Source: Candidatus Nanohalarchaeota archaeon | Lineage (GTDB): Archaea; EX4484-52 | Direction of reading: 5' to 3' | DNA: 6,776 nucleotides | Assembly (NCBI GenBank): GCA_030632385.1 | Contig: DAOVUW010000047.1 | Location: 1-6,776, forward strand | Shown here: positions 1 to 5,299 of the stretch, one piece after another | How the letters are laid out: each line of letters starts with the position of its first letter | Position numbering within the stretch: the stretch's first letter is position 1 | Notes under the pieces: model-generated | Seen by the model: only the letters and a program-made list of their open reading frames with translations | The model's database searches: none | What the model was told of the DNA's origin: nothing | Position numbers and translations under genes: made by a program

Positions 1-538
1 CGATAAATAAAATGCAGTCAATTTTATCATTTATTGCCTCAATTCCTGATGCATCGCATCCTAATATTTGTCCCTTATATTTTGCTTTTTTTGACTTTGC
101 AATAAACACTGTTTTATTTTCTTGCTCCAAAAAGTTCTTTATTTCCTCAAGTTTTAAAATATGCTGAATTGTCGAGCATAGAGCAATTTTTTTGTATTTT
201 CTGATTTTTTCAATATCTTTTCTTAAATCTTTAATGGGTGAATGATCGCTAAAGACTTCAATATATTCAGTTGGAACTAAAGTCTTTAACCCAAAATCAC
301 TGTGCCCTAAATGAATGAATAAATCGCATCCAAATAATTTGGCTTCATAATCTCTCAAATCGCATGCTCCAAAGCATGGTTCTGTTATCAACAGAACTTC
401 AGAATTTTGGGATTCGATCAATTGGCTTATTTTTTTTAAATCTGTTTTCATGCCTTCGGGGACACTAACCGCAACACATTTTGGTTTCTTAATCCTGAGA
501 ATTGAAATTATTTTTTTTTGAACTGATTCTGTTAACAT
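1..538 (-). CDS. dph2: Diphthamide synthase Dph2, N-terminal part, cut by the window edge
   Basis: Archaeal Dph2 is a [4Fe-4S] enzyme that moves the 3-amino-3-carboxypropyl group of S-adenosylmethionine onto a histidine of elongation factor 2, the first step of diphthamide synthesis. Reading from the ATG at 538 gives 179 codons before the edge. Family landmarks visible are P-E-G-M near residue 27-30, E-P-C-F-G-A-C-D at 53-60, an H-L-G-H-S motif at 76-80 and G-Q-I-L-G-C-D at 156-162. Cys59 and Cys161 match two of the three cysteines known to hold the cluster; the third would lie beyond the edge. The full protein should be about 320-340 residues, so roughly the last 45 percent is missing. No SD site precedes the ATG, but a TATA-like box lies about 24 nt upstream, so the transcript is probably leaderless. 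The gene diverges from the Na/Pi symporter gene. The family call is firm. Confidence 0.9.
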   Translation of the reverse strand, partial: MLTESVQKKIISILRIKKPKCVAVSVPEGMKTDLKKISQLIESQNSEVLLITEPCFGACDLRDYEAKLFGCDLFIHLGHSDFGLKTLVPTEYIEVFSDHSPIKDLRKDIEKIRKYKKIALCSTIQHILKLEEIKNFLEQENKTVFIAKSKKAKYKGQILGCDASGIEAINDKIDCILFI

Positions 539-539
539 C

Positions 540-553
540 AGTTATATATAACT
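540..553. repeat. 14-bp perfect palindrome next to the dph2 start
   Basis: AGTTATATATAACT reads the same on both strands. It lies 2-15 nt upstream of the dph2 ATG, between the start and the TATA-like element at 559-566, where many archaeal repressors bind. A chance A/T palindrome is possible in DNA this AT-rich. Operator function is inference. Confidence 0.35.
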
Positions 554-558
554 CATTG

Positions 559-566
559 ATTTAAAA
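559..566 (-). promoter_or_regulatory. TATA-like box for dph2
   Basis: On the minus strand this reads TTTTAAAT within a longer T-run. Its centre is about 24-26 nt upstream of the dph2 ATG, the spacing expected between an archaeal TATA box and the start site of a leaderless mRNA. AT-rich sequence makes single boxes weak evidence. Confidence 0.4.
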
Positions 567-586
567 AAACTATACCCAAAATAAAC

Positions 587-626
587 AAAAAAAAATCCTG
601 CGGATTTAAATTATAGGGCAGGATTT
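587..626 (-). terminator. Hairpin followed by a T tract on the minus strand, terminator-like
   Basis: Nine bases at 593-601 pair perfectly with 618-626 around a 16-nt loop. Read on the minus strand, the stem ends in GCAGGATTT and runs straight into six more T (592-587), the form of an intrinsic terminator. Archaea mostly terminate at U-tracts, so the T9 alone could suffice. No protein gene on the minus strand ends here, so it would end an unannotated RNA or attenuate a transcript entering dph2. Alternatively it is part of the plus-strand leader of the symporter gene. Confidence 0.45.
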
Positions 627-670
627 CGCGAGAAAATCTAAAAGATTTTCTGCGTCTCCAACTGACGTTG
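593..670. ncRNA. Candidate structured RNA in the dph2-symporter intergenic region, strand undecided
   Basis: Tandem stems fill this stretch. The first pairs 593-601 with 618-626 (9 bp). The second pairs 627-629 plus 631-638 with 644-654 (11 bp, bulged G at 630, 5-nt loop). A third, weaker one pairs either 653-656 with 664-667 or 659-662 with 667-670. The minus strand is favoured by the terminator-like end at 587-626 and a TATA-like box at 683-690, which together predict an RNA of about 70-75 nt. On the plus strand it would be a 5' leader of the Na/Pi-family gene. I could not match it to tRNA, C/D box, H/ACA or a riboswitch class I know. Confidence 0.4.
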
Positions 671-680
671 TAGATTGTGC

Positions 681-722
681 CGTAAATAAACTCATCTTAC
701 AAAATGTTATAGTTTATTTACG
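681..722. repeat. 12-bp perfect inverted repeat carrying opposed TATA-like boxes
   Basis: Positions 681-692 (CGTAAATAAACT) are the exact reverse complement of 711-722, with an 18-nt spacer. After one mismatch the match continues two more pairs outward. Each arm holds TTTATTTA: 713-720 on plus, 683-690 on minus. The plus box is about 29 nt upstream of the symporter ATG at 746. The element may be a pair of divergent promoters or a regulator site; it could also fold as RNA. Confidence 0.5.
713..720 (+). promoter_or_regulatory. TATA-like box for the Na/Pi symporter gene
   Basis: TTTATTTA lies about 29 nt upstream of the ATG at 746 and inside the right arm of the inverted repeat. At usual archaeal spacing transcription would start near 742. 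That would leave almost no leader and exclude the SD at 734-738, so the true promoter may be further upstream, perhaps with the hairpin region in the leader. Confidence 0.35.
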
Positions 723-733
723 ACAAGCAAAAT

Positions 734-738
734 GGTGG
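734..738 (+). promoter_or_regulatory. Shine-Dalgarno site that supports the ATG at 746
   Basis: GGTGG followed by AT matches the archaeal anti-SD and sits 7 nt before ATG 746. The TTG at 771 has no such site. This favours 746 as the true start of the symporter gene and makes the later frame break a defect or shift site rather than an artefact of start choice. Confidence 0.55.
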
Positions 739-745
739 ATAAGTT

Positions 746-1826
746 ATGAAGAAAAAAATAGCGAAAAACATTGGTCTGTCTCTTATTTTTATATATTTTT
801 TTTTTATTGAGCATAAAATTAATGTCAACTTCATTTAAGATGTTTGGCGGAGATTTTGCTGAATCAATCGTATTATTTACTTCAAATCCTTTTGTTGCTC
901 TTTTCATTGGAATACTTGCGACAAGCATGGTGCAGAGTTCTTCTTTTGTCACTTCTATTGTTGTGGGTCTGGTTGCCAGTGGATGCCTGACATTAACAGG
1001 AGCAATACCAATAGTGCTCGGTGCAAACATAGGAACCACAATTACAAATGCAATTGTCTCAATCACTCATATAAGCAAAAAAAAAGAATTCAAGCACGCA
1101 TTTGAAGCAGCAATTCTTCATGACATCCACAATACAATTGCTGTCCTTATTTTTTTCCCTCTTGAAATAACTTTCCATTTTTTAGAAAAGTCTTCATTAT
1201 TCATCATAAATTTATTTTTCAAATCTCCAGATATTGCTTCCAATCTTGCTTTTTCAAGCCCTCTTAATTTTATTCTTCACCCATCTGTGGCCTTTTTTAC
1301 GCACATTTTGGTAAATCCTATAATCCTTGCAATTGTGTCGTTGGCTATGCTTTTTGCATCAATGGGATGTTTTGTAAATATTCTAAAACCTTTGGCAAAA
1401 ACAGAATTTCGGGAAATCCTGCATAAATCTATTTTCAAGAGTCCTAAAAGAAGTTTTATTTTCGGAGTGTGCTTGACGGCAATAATTCAGAGCAGTTCTG
1501 TTACAACATCGCTCATTGTTCCTTTTGTGGGAACAGGCATGCTTAGTTTAGAAGCAATCTATCCATATCTTATTGGGGCCAATATAGGCACTACAATTAC
1601 AGCACTTCTGGCGGCTTTAGCGTTGGGGAGTTCTGCTGCTCTTGCAGTTGCAATGACACACTGTTTATTTAATGTATTTAGCAGTATGCTTATTTATCCA
1701 ATCAGGAGCATTCCTATTTTCATCTCAAGAAAAATAGGAGACACTGCCCTTACTTCGAGAATAATTCCCCTAATTTATGTTATAACTATCTTTTTCCTGA
1801 TTCCTTTTTTAATTATATTTGTTTAA
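746..1826 (+). CDS. Na+/phosphate symporter family membrane protein (PF02690 type), frame broken near the N-terminus
   Basis: The Na/Pi cotransporter family uses two inverted membrane repeats, and both are visible. Numbered from the TTG at 771 (351 residues), Q-S-S-S occurs at 55-58 and 240-243, and G-A-N-I-G-T-T-I-T at 84-92 and 269-277. Na+-driven phosphate uptake or efflux is the family role; substrate here is inferred. The TTG frame starts inside the first helix without an SD. From the SD-supported ATG at 746, another frame reads MKKKIAKNIGLSLIFIYFF, a normal membrane N-terminus, and stops soon after. Removing one T from the T10 run at 796-805 joins the two into about 359 residues with a complete first helix leading into L-L-S-I-K-L-M-S. 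I therefore give 746 as the start with an apparent +1 break; on literal translation the open frame is 771-1826. The 3' end overlaps the convergent GH57 gene by 4 nt. No PhoU domain is attached. Confidence 0.82.
796..805 (+). other. T10 homopolymer at the symporter frame break
   Basis: Ten consecutive T lie where reading must move from the ATG-746 frame to the main symporter frame. One T fewer gives a continuous gene. The causes to weigh are a sequencing or assembly indel, slipped-strand on/off switching, transcriptional slippage on poly-T, or a real null allele. Confidence 0.7.
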
Positions 1827-3055
1827 TCATAACGAATAACACGATCTAATTGAGATAAAGCACCAAGTACATTTTCAAAAGCCTGATGTGGCGTATCATA
1901 TGGACTAAAATATTTATGCACATCTCCGTCACCCCAGTATTTTGTGCACATATAATATAAGATATCTGATGTTTGCATACTTCTCCAGATAGATAAAAGT
2001 TTTTCGTTTTTTGTTTGTTTTACTGCCTTTTCTCTTTTTTTTATTTCTTCAAAAATATATCTTTGCATATTATTTCCAAGCCATGCAGAACAATCTCTTT
2101 CAAGATCTGCCCATGAATGCGTTGAGAAATCATCAATGTCAATAATGCCTCTTTGAGGGTATCTTTGAATTATTTCTGTTGGTGTTGAAAAATCCATATG
2201 ATTCTGTTTTATTACTTCATAAGGCAGATATTTCATAAATTCAAATATTCCTGTATCTTCCCATTGGTGTTCTCCAAATGTCTCATAATCCATAAATAAG
2301 TTGATTGTTTCTCCTTGGCATTCTTTTATCCAGTTTCCAAACTTATCTGCTGTAAGAGGCCATGAACCAGACCATCTTGCTGAAAAACGGTAGGCAATAT
2401 CGTCGCTCAATTTATAATGGCGAAGAAGCACAGATATTCTTGATTCTTCATCTCTTAATTTATAAATATGTTCAGGCGAATAAGGAGGATTGATTAGAAC
2501 TCTTTCAATGCCTTCGCCTAGTATTCCAAAATAACCCATTTCTTCTACTGTCTTTGCAATAGAATTATTGAATAACAGTTCTGTATTTCTAAATACTTTG
2601 GCATCATAACCAAACAATTCTTTTATTTTCTTATTGTGCATCTGCACCTGTTCCTTAAATTCTTCCCTTTCTGTGTCTTTTCCATAAAAGCTCGAAAGAG
2701 AATGATAATATGTTTCATTCAGAAATTCAACGCATCCTGTTTTTGCCAATTCTTTAAATGATTCTAAAACATCATCAATGCCAAATAATTCAAGCTGATC
2801 TAAAAATATTCCAGATACAGAATAACTTATTTTGAATTTTTTTGTGTCGTTTTTATATAAATCAATCTGTTCAAGCATTGTCTGGTTTGCAGGAAGATAG
2901 CATTTACCAGATACTTTTTCCATTACTTCTTTGTTCTTTTTGTCAAAAAATATTGATTTCTCTAATTCGTCTATGGATTTGGGATTTTCCATATCGGAAA
3001 AATATTTCAATCTTCTTGGTTGATGAACCTGAAAATAAAAACATACTGAAACCAT
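1823..3055 (-). CDS. Glycoside hydrolase family 57, alpha-amylase-like
   Basis: GH57 enzymes act on alpha-glucans such as starch, glycogen and maltodextrin by a retaining mechanism. This 410-residue protein resembles the archaeal alpha-amylase-like branch. Visible are the N-terminal H-Q-P at 11-13, E-T-Y-Y-H-S-L at 114-120, F-R-N-T-E at 155-159 with Glu159 as probable nucleophile, and M-D-Y-E-T-F-G-E-H at 255-263 with Asp256 as probable acid/base. Residue roles follow from family alignment from memory. There is no signal peptide or membrane segment, so it is probably cytoplasmic and acts on stored glycogen or dextrins. No glycogen synthase or other sugar gene is adjacent. The ATG at 3055 begins directly at the first conserved strand (VCFYFQVHQP). 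A GAGG lies only 3 nt upstream, too close for a normal SD, and a TATA-like box is about 26 nt upstream. The gene overlaps the symporter tail to tail and diverges from the Nop10-like gene. Alternative: branching enzyme or 4-alpha-glucanotransferase of the same family. Confidence 0.88.
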   Translation of the reverse strand: MVSVCFYFQVHQPRRLKYFSDMENPKSIDELEKSIFFDKKNKEVMEKVSGKCYLPANQTMLEQIDLYKNDTKKFKISYSVSGIFLDQLELFGIDDVLESFKELAKTGCVEFLNETYYHSLSSFYGKDTEREEFKEQVQMHNKKIKELFGYDAKVFRNTELLFNNSIAKTVEEMGYFGILGEGIERVLINPPYSPEHIYKLRDEESRISVLLRHYKLSDDIAYRFSARWSGSWPLTADKFGNWIKECQGETINLFMDYETFGEHQWEDTGIFEFMKYLPYEVIKQNHMDFSTPTEIIQRYPQRGIIDIDDFSTHSWADLERDCSAWLGNNMQRYIFEEIKKREKAVKQTKNEKLLSIWRSMQTSDILYYMCTKYWGDGDVHKYFSPYDTPHQAFENVLGALSQLDRVIRYD

Positions 3056-3077
3056 AGTCCTCTTTTAAAAAATAATA

Positions 3078-3085
3078 TTTTAAAT
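3078..3085. promoter_or_regulatory. Shared, nearly symmetric TATA element between GH57 and the Nop10-like gene
   Basis: TTTTAAAT reads as a TATA-like box on both strands. Its centre at about 3081.5 is 25-26 nt from the ATG at 3107 (plus) and 26-27 nt from the ATG at 3055 (minus). Both distances match an archaeal TATA box serving a leaderless mRNA, so one core element could drive both genes. It is inferred from spacing only. Confidence 0.5.
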
Positions 3086-3106
3086 CTATAATACTTGTAA
3101 TTTAGT

Positions 3107-3235
3107 ATGCCAAACATTTATTTTTGCAAAAACTGCAAAACATACACTCTTGAAAATAGATGCAAAAAGTGCAGAAGAAAAACAATTGAAACAGAACCTC
3201 CTTTGTTTGAATTCAACAAGAGAGAAGAAAAATAA
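3107..3235 (+). CDS. nop10: Nop10-like H/ACA RNP protein, unusually short
   Basis: Nop10 is the small protein that binds Cbf5 in archaeal H/ACA particles guiding pseudouridylation of rRNA. The 42-residue product has the family pattern in order: two CxxC knuckles (Cys7, Cys10, Cys19, Cys22) forming a small zinc ribbon, Y-T-L at 13-15 directly after the first knuckle, a Thr at 26, and P-P-x-F at 31-34 where Nop10 has PPRF. The usual tail after that (S-P-x-D-x-Y-x-x-Y-R, total about 50-60 residues) is missing; only a charged end (F-N-K-R-E-E-K) follows. The gene is probably leaderless, with TATA about 25 nt upstream. Its stop is one base from the convergent uL14 stop. Two frames read through this stretch; only this one makes sense. 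The alternative is another small zinc-ribbon protein, but order and spacing favour Nop10. Confidence 0.75.
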   Translation: MPNIYFCKNCKTYTLENRCKKCRRKTIETEPPLFEFNKREEK

Positions 3236-3236
3236 T

Positions 3237-3635
3237 TTAAGCAACAACTCTTGCAATCTTTCCTATTGTTGCAAATCGCTCTATTGCTTCTTTTGCGATA
3301 ACGGATTTTATTTCCTTTCCTTTTGGTTCGTATTTATCATCAACAATCACTGCTGCGTTGTCTTCAAAAGAAATATGAACTCCATCCGGTCTTAAATAAG
3401 ATTTTTTTTGCCTGACAATAACAGCTTTTACAACTTCATGCATTATTTTTTGTTTTCCGGCAGTAACAGAACATATTATTACAGATCCTACACCTGCGGA
3501 AGGAATCCTATTTTTCACGCCCCGATAACCTTTTACAGAAATAACATTTAGTTTTTTTGCACCAGTATTATCTATACATTTTAATTGCGTTCCAACTAAA
3601 ATTCCTTTTGTATTCTTAATTGTTATTGCTTTCAT
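3237..3635 (-). CDS. rpl14p: Large ribosomal subunit protein uL14, archaeal form
   Basis: uL14 (L14p/L23e) is a universal 50S protein at the subunit interface. The 132-residue product has the expected length. It shows the early L-K-C-I-D-N-T-G-A-K-K-L block (18-29), the archaeal/eukaryal V-K-G-Y-R-G-V-K-N-R segment (34-43), V-V-K-A-V-I-V-R-Q-K-K (68-78), R-P-D-G-V-H-I-S-F-E-D-N-A-A-V-I (82-97) and the C-terminal archaeal extension ending in A-R-V-V-A. The start at 3635 has a good SD (GAGGG, 3642-3646) 6 nt away. It lies 15 nt downstream of uS17, so the two are co-transcribed. In archaeal spc clusters uL24 normally follows, but here the convergent Nop10-like gene ends one base away. Confidence 0.97.
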   Translation of the reverse strand: MKAITIKNTKGILVGTQLKCIDNTGAKKLNVISVKGYRGVKNRIPSAGVGSVIICSVTAGKQKIMHEVVKAVIVRQKKSYLRPDGVHISFEDNAAVIVDDKYEPKGKEIKSVIAKEAIERFATIGKIARVVA

Positions 3636-3641
3636 TTTAAT

Positions 3642-3646
3642 CCCTC
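3642..3646 (-). promoter_or_regulatory. Shine-Dalgarno site of uL14
   Basis: GAGGG followed by AT on the minus strand sits 6 nt before the uL14 ATG and just after the uS17 stop. An internal gene having an SD while the first gene (uS17) has none fits the archaeal habit of leaderless first genes. Confidence 0.7.
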
Positions 3647-3650
3647 AAAT

Positions 3651-3986
3651 TTAATTTAATTTGTCTATAAGCACAAAATTCTTTGTTTTTGAAATAGGTT
3701 TGCATTCTGCAATCTTTACTTTATCTCCTTTTTTTGCGCTTAGGCATTGAGGAATGTGAGCGCATATCTTCGTTTTTCTTCTTTCATAAACATTGTACTT
3801 TTTTAATTTGTGAAGATATCTCATTTCAACAACAATAGAACCATCCATCTTATCTGATACAATAATGCCTTCAAAGATATTTCCTCTTATCTTCAAATCA
3901 TTGTGAAACGGACAGTTGTTATCACTGCATTCATCTTCGGGTTTGACACTTACATCAACACCAATATTTTTTATTTTCGTTGCCAT
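3651..3986 (-). CDS. rps17p: Small ribosomal subunit protein uS17, archaeal form
   Basis: uS17 (S17p/S11e) is an early-assembling 30S protein with an OB-like barrel that binds 16S rRNA. The 111-residue product carries the archaeal signature E-C-S-D-N-N-C-P-F-H at 19-28, R-G-N-I-F-E-G at 34-40, K-K-Y-N-V-Y-E-R-R at 62-70, and H-I-P-Q-C...K-G-D-K-V at 77-90. The end, E-C-K-P-I-S-K-T-K at 94-102, is also diagnostic. No SD precedes the ATG at 3986, but a TATA-like box lies about 31 nt upstream. It is the first gene of a two-gene unit with uL14. The usual upstream partners of this cluster (uL29, the SUI1-type factor, the RNase P protein Rpp29) are absent; a YgjP-type peptidase gene lies there instead. 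Confidence 0.96.
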   Translation of the reverse strand: MATKIKNIGVDVSVKPEDECSDNNCPFHNDLKIRGNIFEGIIVSDKMDGSIVVEMRYLHKLKKYNVYERRKTKICAHIPQCLSAKKGDKVKIAECKPISKTKNFVLIDKLN

Positions 3987-4012
3987 ACTTAGTATATCTA
4001 AAAAATAAAAAT

Positions 4013-4023
4013 CTTTAAAAATA
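4013..4023 (-). promoter_or_regulatory. TATA-like box for the uS17-uL14 unit
   Basis: TATTTTTAAAG on the minus strand is centred about 31 nt upstream of the uS17 ATG, allowing a leaderless or nearly leaderless transcript. It lies in the 94-nt gap after the peptidase gene, the only non-coding space available for a promoter here. Confidence 0.45.
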
Positions 4024-4054
4024 TGTCTTTTTATTCGATTTGTATTTTTCCGAC

Positions 4055-4060
4055 AAAAAA
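4055..4060 (-). terminator. T tract downstream of the YgjP-type peptidase gene
   Basis: Six T on the minus strand, about 20 nt after the peptidase stop, followed by further T-rich DNA. Archaeal RNA polymerase releases at such U-tracts. The tract lies before the uS17 promoter, so it would separate the two units. No strong hairpin accompanies it. Confidence 0.3.
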
Positions 4061-4080
4061 CGGTTTATTTTGCGTTTTTC

Positions 4081-4761
4081 TCAAAAAAATAGCAGATGTC
4101 CGTTTTCTTTCAGCCAGTTCCTGCGTTTTTTATAATCAGGCATTGCCTTTCCGACTTTAGACCAATAGCATTTAGAGTGGTTTTTTTCCTTAATATGAAT
4201 CAATTCATGAACAACAACATAATCAATAATATTCAATGGTGCCATAATCAATCTCCAGTTAAAATTCAGCGTCCCTGATACAGTGCATGAACCCCATCGC
4301 TTTTTGGCATTTGTTATCCTAAGCCCATTGCATTTAAGTCCCAACATTGGAGAATAAATCCCATTCGTCCTTTGGCAGAATAGTTCATATGCCTGTTTTT
4401 TATACCAATCTGTAAAAATTTCTTTTGCCTTCCCGCTGTGATTCCCGGACAAAATAAAATATTTGTTGTTGAATTCCAACGGAACCTGACTGTTTTGGAG
4501 TATGTATAATTTGTACAAATCCCCCAGATAAAAAAAAGTCTCTCCTTCTTCAAATTTCTTTGGAGACATTTGCATGTACTTTTCTTTGACAAGTTTTTGC
4601 TTTTTTAAAATCCATGTTCTTTTTTTTTCTATAACCTTTTGGATTGTTTCATGCGATGTCATTATAGGAGCGCACAATATTAAACTGCCATCTGGCGCTA
4701 CCTGTATAGAGAATGTTTTTCTTTTCGATCTTATTATTTTGTCAATCTTTATATTTTCCAT
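4081..4761 (-). CDS. YgjP-type (DUF45, PF01863) zinc metallopeptidase
   Basis: This 226-residue protein has the gluzincin-like core H-E-L-I-H at 185-189 (zinc-binding His185 and His189, catalytic Glu186) and a probable third zinc ligand His195 in N-H-S-K-C-Y-W. The preceding block R-W-G-S-C-T-x-S-G-T-L-N-F-N-W-R at 155-170 is diagnostic for the family. So is the N-terminal basic strand region (R-S-K-R-K-T-F-S-I-Q-V, 11-21). No signal peptide or membrane helix is seen, so it is cytoplasmic. Physiological substrates of this family are not well known. In bacteria members often sit beside type I restriction genes, but none is here. It lies 45 nt downstream of the DUF106 gene on the same strand and may be the last gene of that transcript. 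No SD is evident. Length is normal and all catalytic residues are present, so it should be active. Confidence 0.88.
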   Translation of the reverse strand: MENIKIDKIIRSKRKTFSIQVAPDGSLILCAPIMTSHETIQKVIEKKRTWILKKQKLVKEKYMQMSPKKFEEGETFFYLGDLYKLYILQNSQVPLEFNNKYFILSGNHSGKAKEIFTDWYKKQAYELFCQRTNGIYSPMLGLKCNGLRITNAKKRWGSCTVSGTLNFNWRLIMAPLNIIDYVVVHELIHIKEKNHSKCYWSKVGKAMPDYKKRRNWLKENGHLLFF

Positions 4762-4806
4762 TGTCTATTTTGATTCAAAGGCACAGCAACTCTACAGCGC
4801 TATTGT

Positions 4807-5280
4807 CTAAAAACTCATCTTGAAAATCTTCTTAAAAATAATATTGGCAAATATTGATGCAAAAATGTATATTCCTAGCCATCCCAGAGTTGTCTTCCAT
4901 ACAAATCCAAAAGGAGACCAAGAAAGCCACGGAAGTGCAAGACCAAAAGGAAAAGTAATCAATGCTGTCGCAAAGTATTTTGCAATCAAAGGAAATGCGA
5001 TGATGAAAAGAGGCATAGTGTATAATGCCGGCTTCATTGTCATTTTCATCTGCTTCTGTGTTAATTCCATTGTTCTTGAAAGCAGTTTATTTGATTTTGA
5101 AGTGTTATTGTTTTTCTGCGCTTCTTTCATTTCTTTTTGAAGAGATTTGATTTCAGCTTTTATTCTCTTCATTTCGCCCTGGTTGATTGTCTTTTTTTGA
5201 ACAAGAGTAATGATTAAAGATAAGCCTGACGAAATAAGGGTCAATTGAACAATTGGATCCAAAAACATATCAAAACTCAT
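4807..5280 (-). CDS. DUF106 membrane protein, archaeal Oxa1/EMC3/TMCO1-superfamily insertase homologue
   Basis: Archaeal DUF106 proteins belong to the YidC/Oxa1/Get1 superfamily, with EMC3 and TMCO1 as eukaryotic relatives, and are thought to help insert membrane proteins at the ribosome or Sec channel. The 157-residue product has the expected plan. Membrane helix 1 is at about 8-27. A charged, Lys/Glu/Gln-rich coiled-coil hairpin follows at about 31-82. Helix 2 is at about 85-104, a Pro/Trp-rich linker at 111-127, and helix 3 at about 131-150. The ATG at 5280 gives a short lead before helix 1; the ATG at 5268 is an alternative. In many archaea this gene is near secY and adenylate kinase; here it follows an OB-fold gene by 19 nt and precedes the peptidase gene. 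Function is by family; nothing local tests it. Confidence 0.87.
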   Translation of the reverse strand: MSFDMFLDPIVQLTLISSGLSLIITLVQKKTINQGEMKRIKAEIKSLQKEMKEAQKNNNTSKSNKLLSRTMELTQKQMKMTMKPALYTMPLFIIAFPLIAKYFATALITFPFGLALPWLSWSPFGFVWKTTLGWLGIYIFASIFANIIFKKIFKMSF

Positions 5281-5299
5281 CTTTATCTTTTAATCTCTT

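Noticed and set aside
653..667. tRNA D-arm-like sequence on the minus strand (stem CGTC/GACG around AGTTGGA)
   Set aside because: An extended hairpin rather than a 5-bp stem with a 7-nt anticodon loop follows, no T-arm with a TTCRA-type loop is found, and no 7-bp acceptor stem can be formed, so a tRNA is not supported.
593..722. C/D box or H/ACA guide RNA
   Set aside because: No C box (RUGAUGA) accompanies the single CUGA, and the stems lack a clear pseudouridylation pocket and kink-turn followed by ACA.
771..773. TTG as start of the symporter
   Set aside because: It has no SD and begins inside the first membrane helix. The ATG at 746 has an SD and a normal N-terminus, and needs only one base removed at the T10 run.
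707..1066. 119-codon open frame on the minus strand within the symporter gene
   Set aside because: It is antisense to conserved symporter motifs and its product has no recognisable domain.
2842..3057. Plus-strand open frame opposite the GH57 N-terminus
   Set aside because: It is antisense to the conserved GH57 start region, with no family features.
3150..3395. 81-codon plus-strand frame overlapping the Nop10-like gene and uL14
   Set aside because: The other plus frame gives zinc knuckles and Nop10 motifs; this one runs antisense through uL14 and looks like low-complexity shadow.
4753..4809. Direct repeat TAGACAAT at the DUF106 stop and just before the peptidase ATG (minus strand)
   Set aside because: It is only 8 nt, with one copy partly coding. 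It is too short to argue for a site or duplication in AT-rich DNA.
4096..4810. Open frames on both strands inside the YgjP-type peptidase gene (4096-4278, 4314-4592, 4574-4810)
   Set aside because: All overlap a gene with intact catalytic and diagnostic motifs, and none has a domain of its own.
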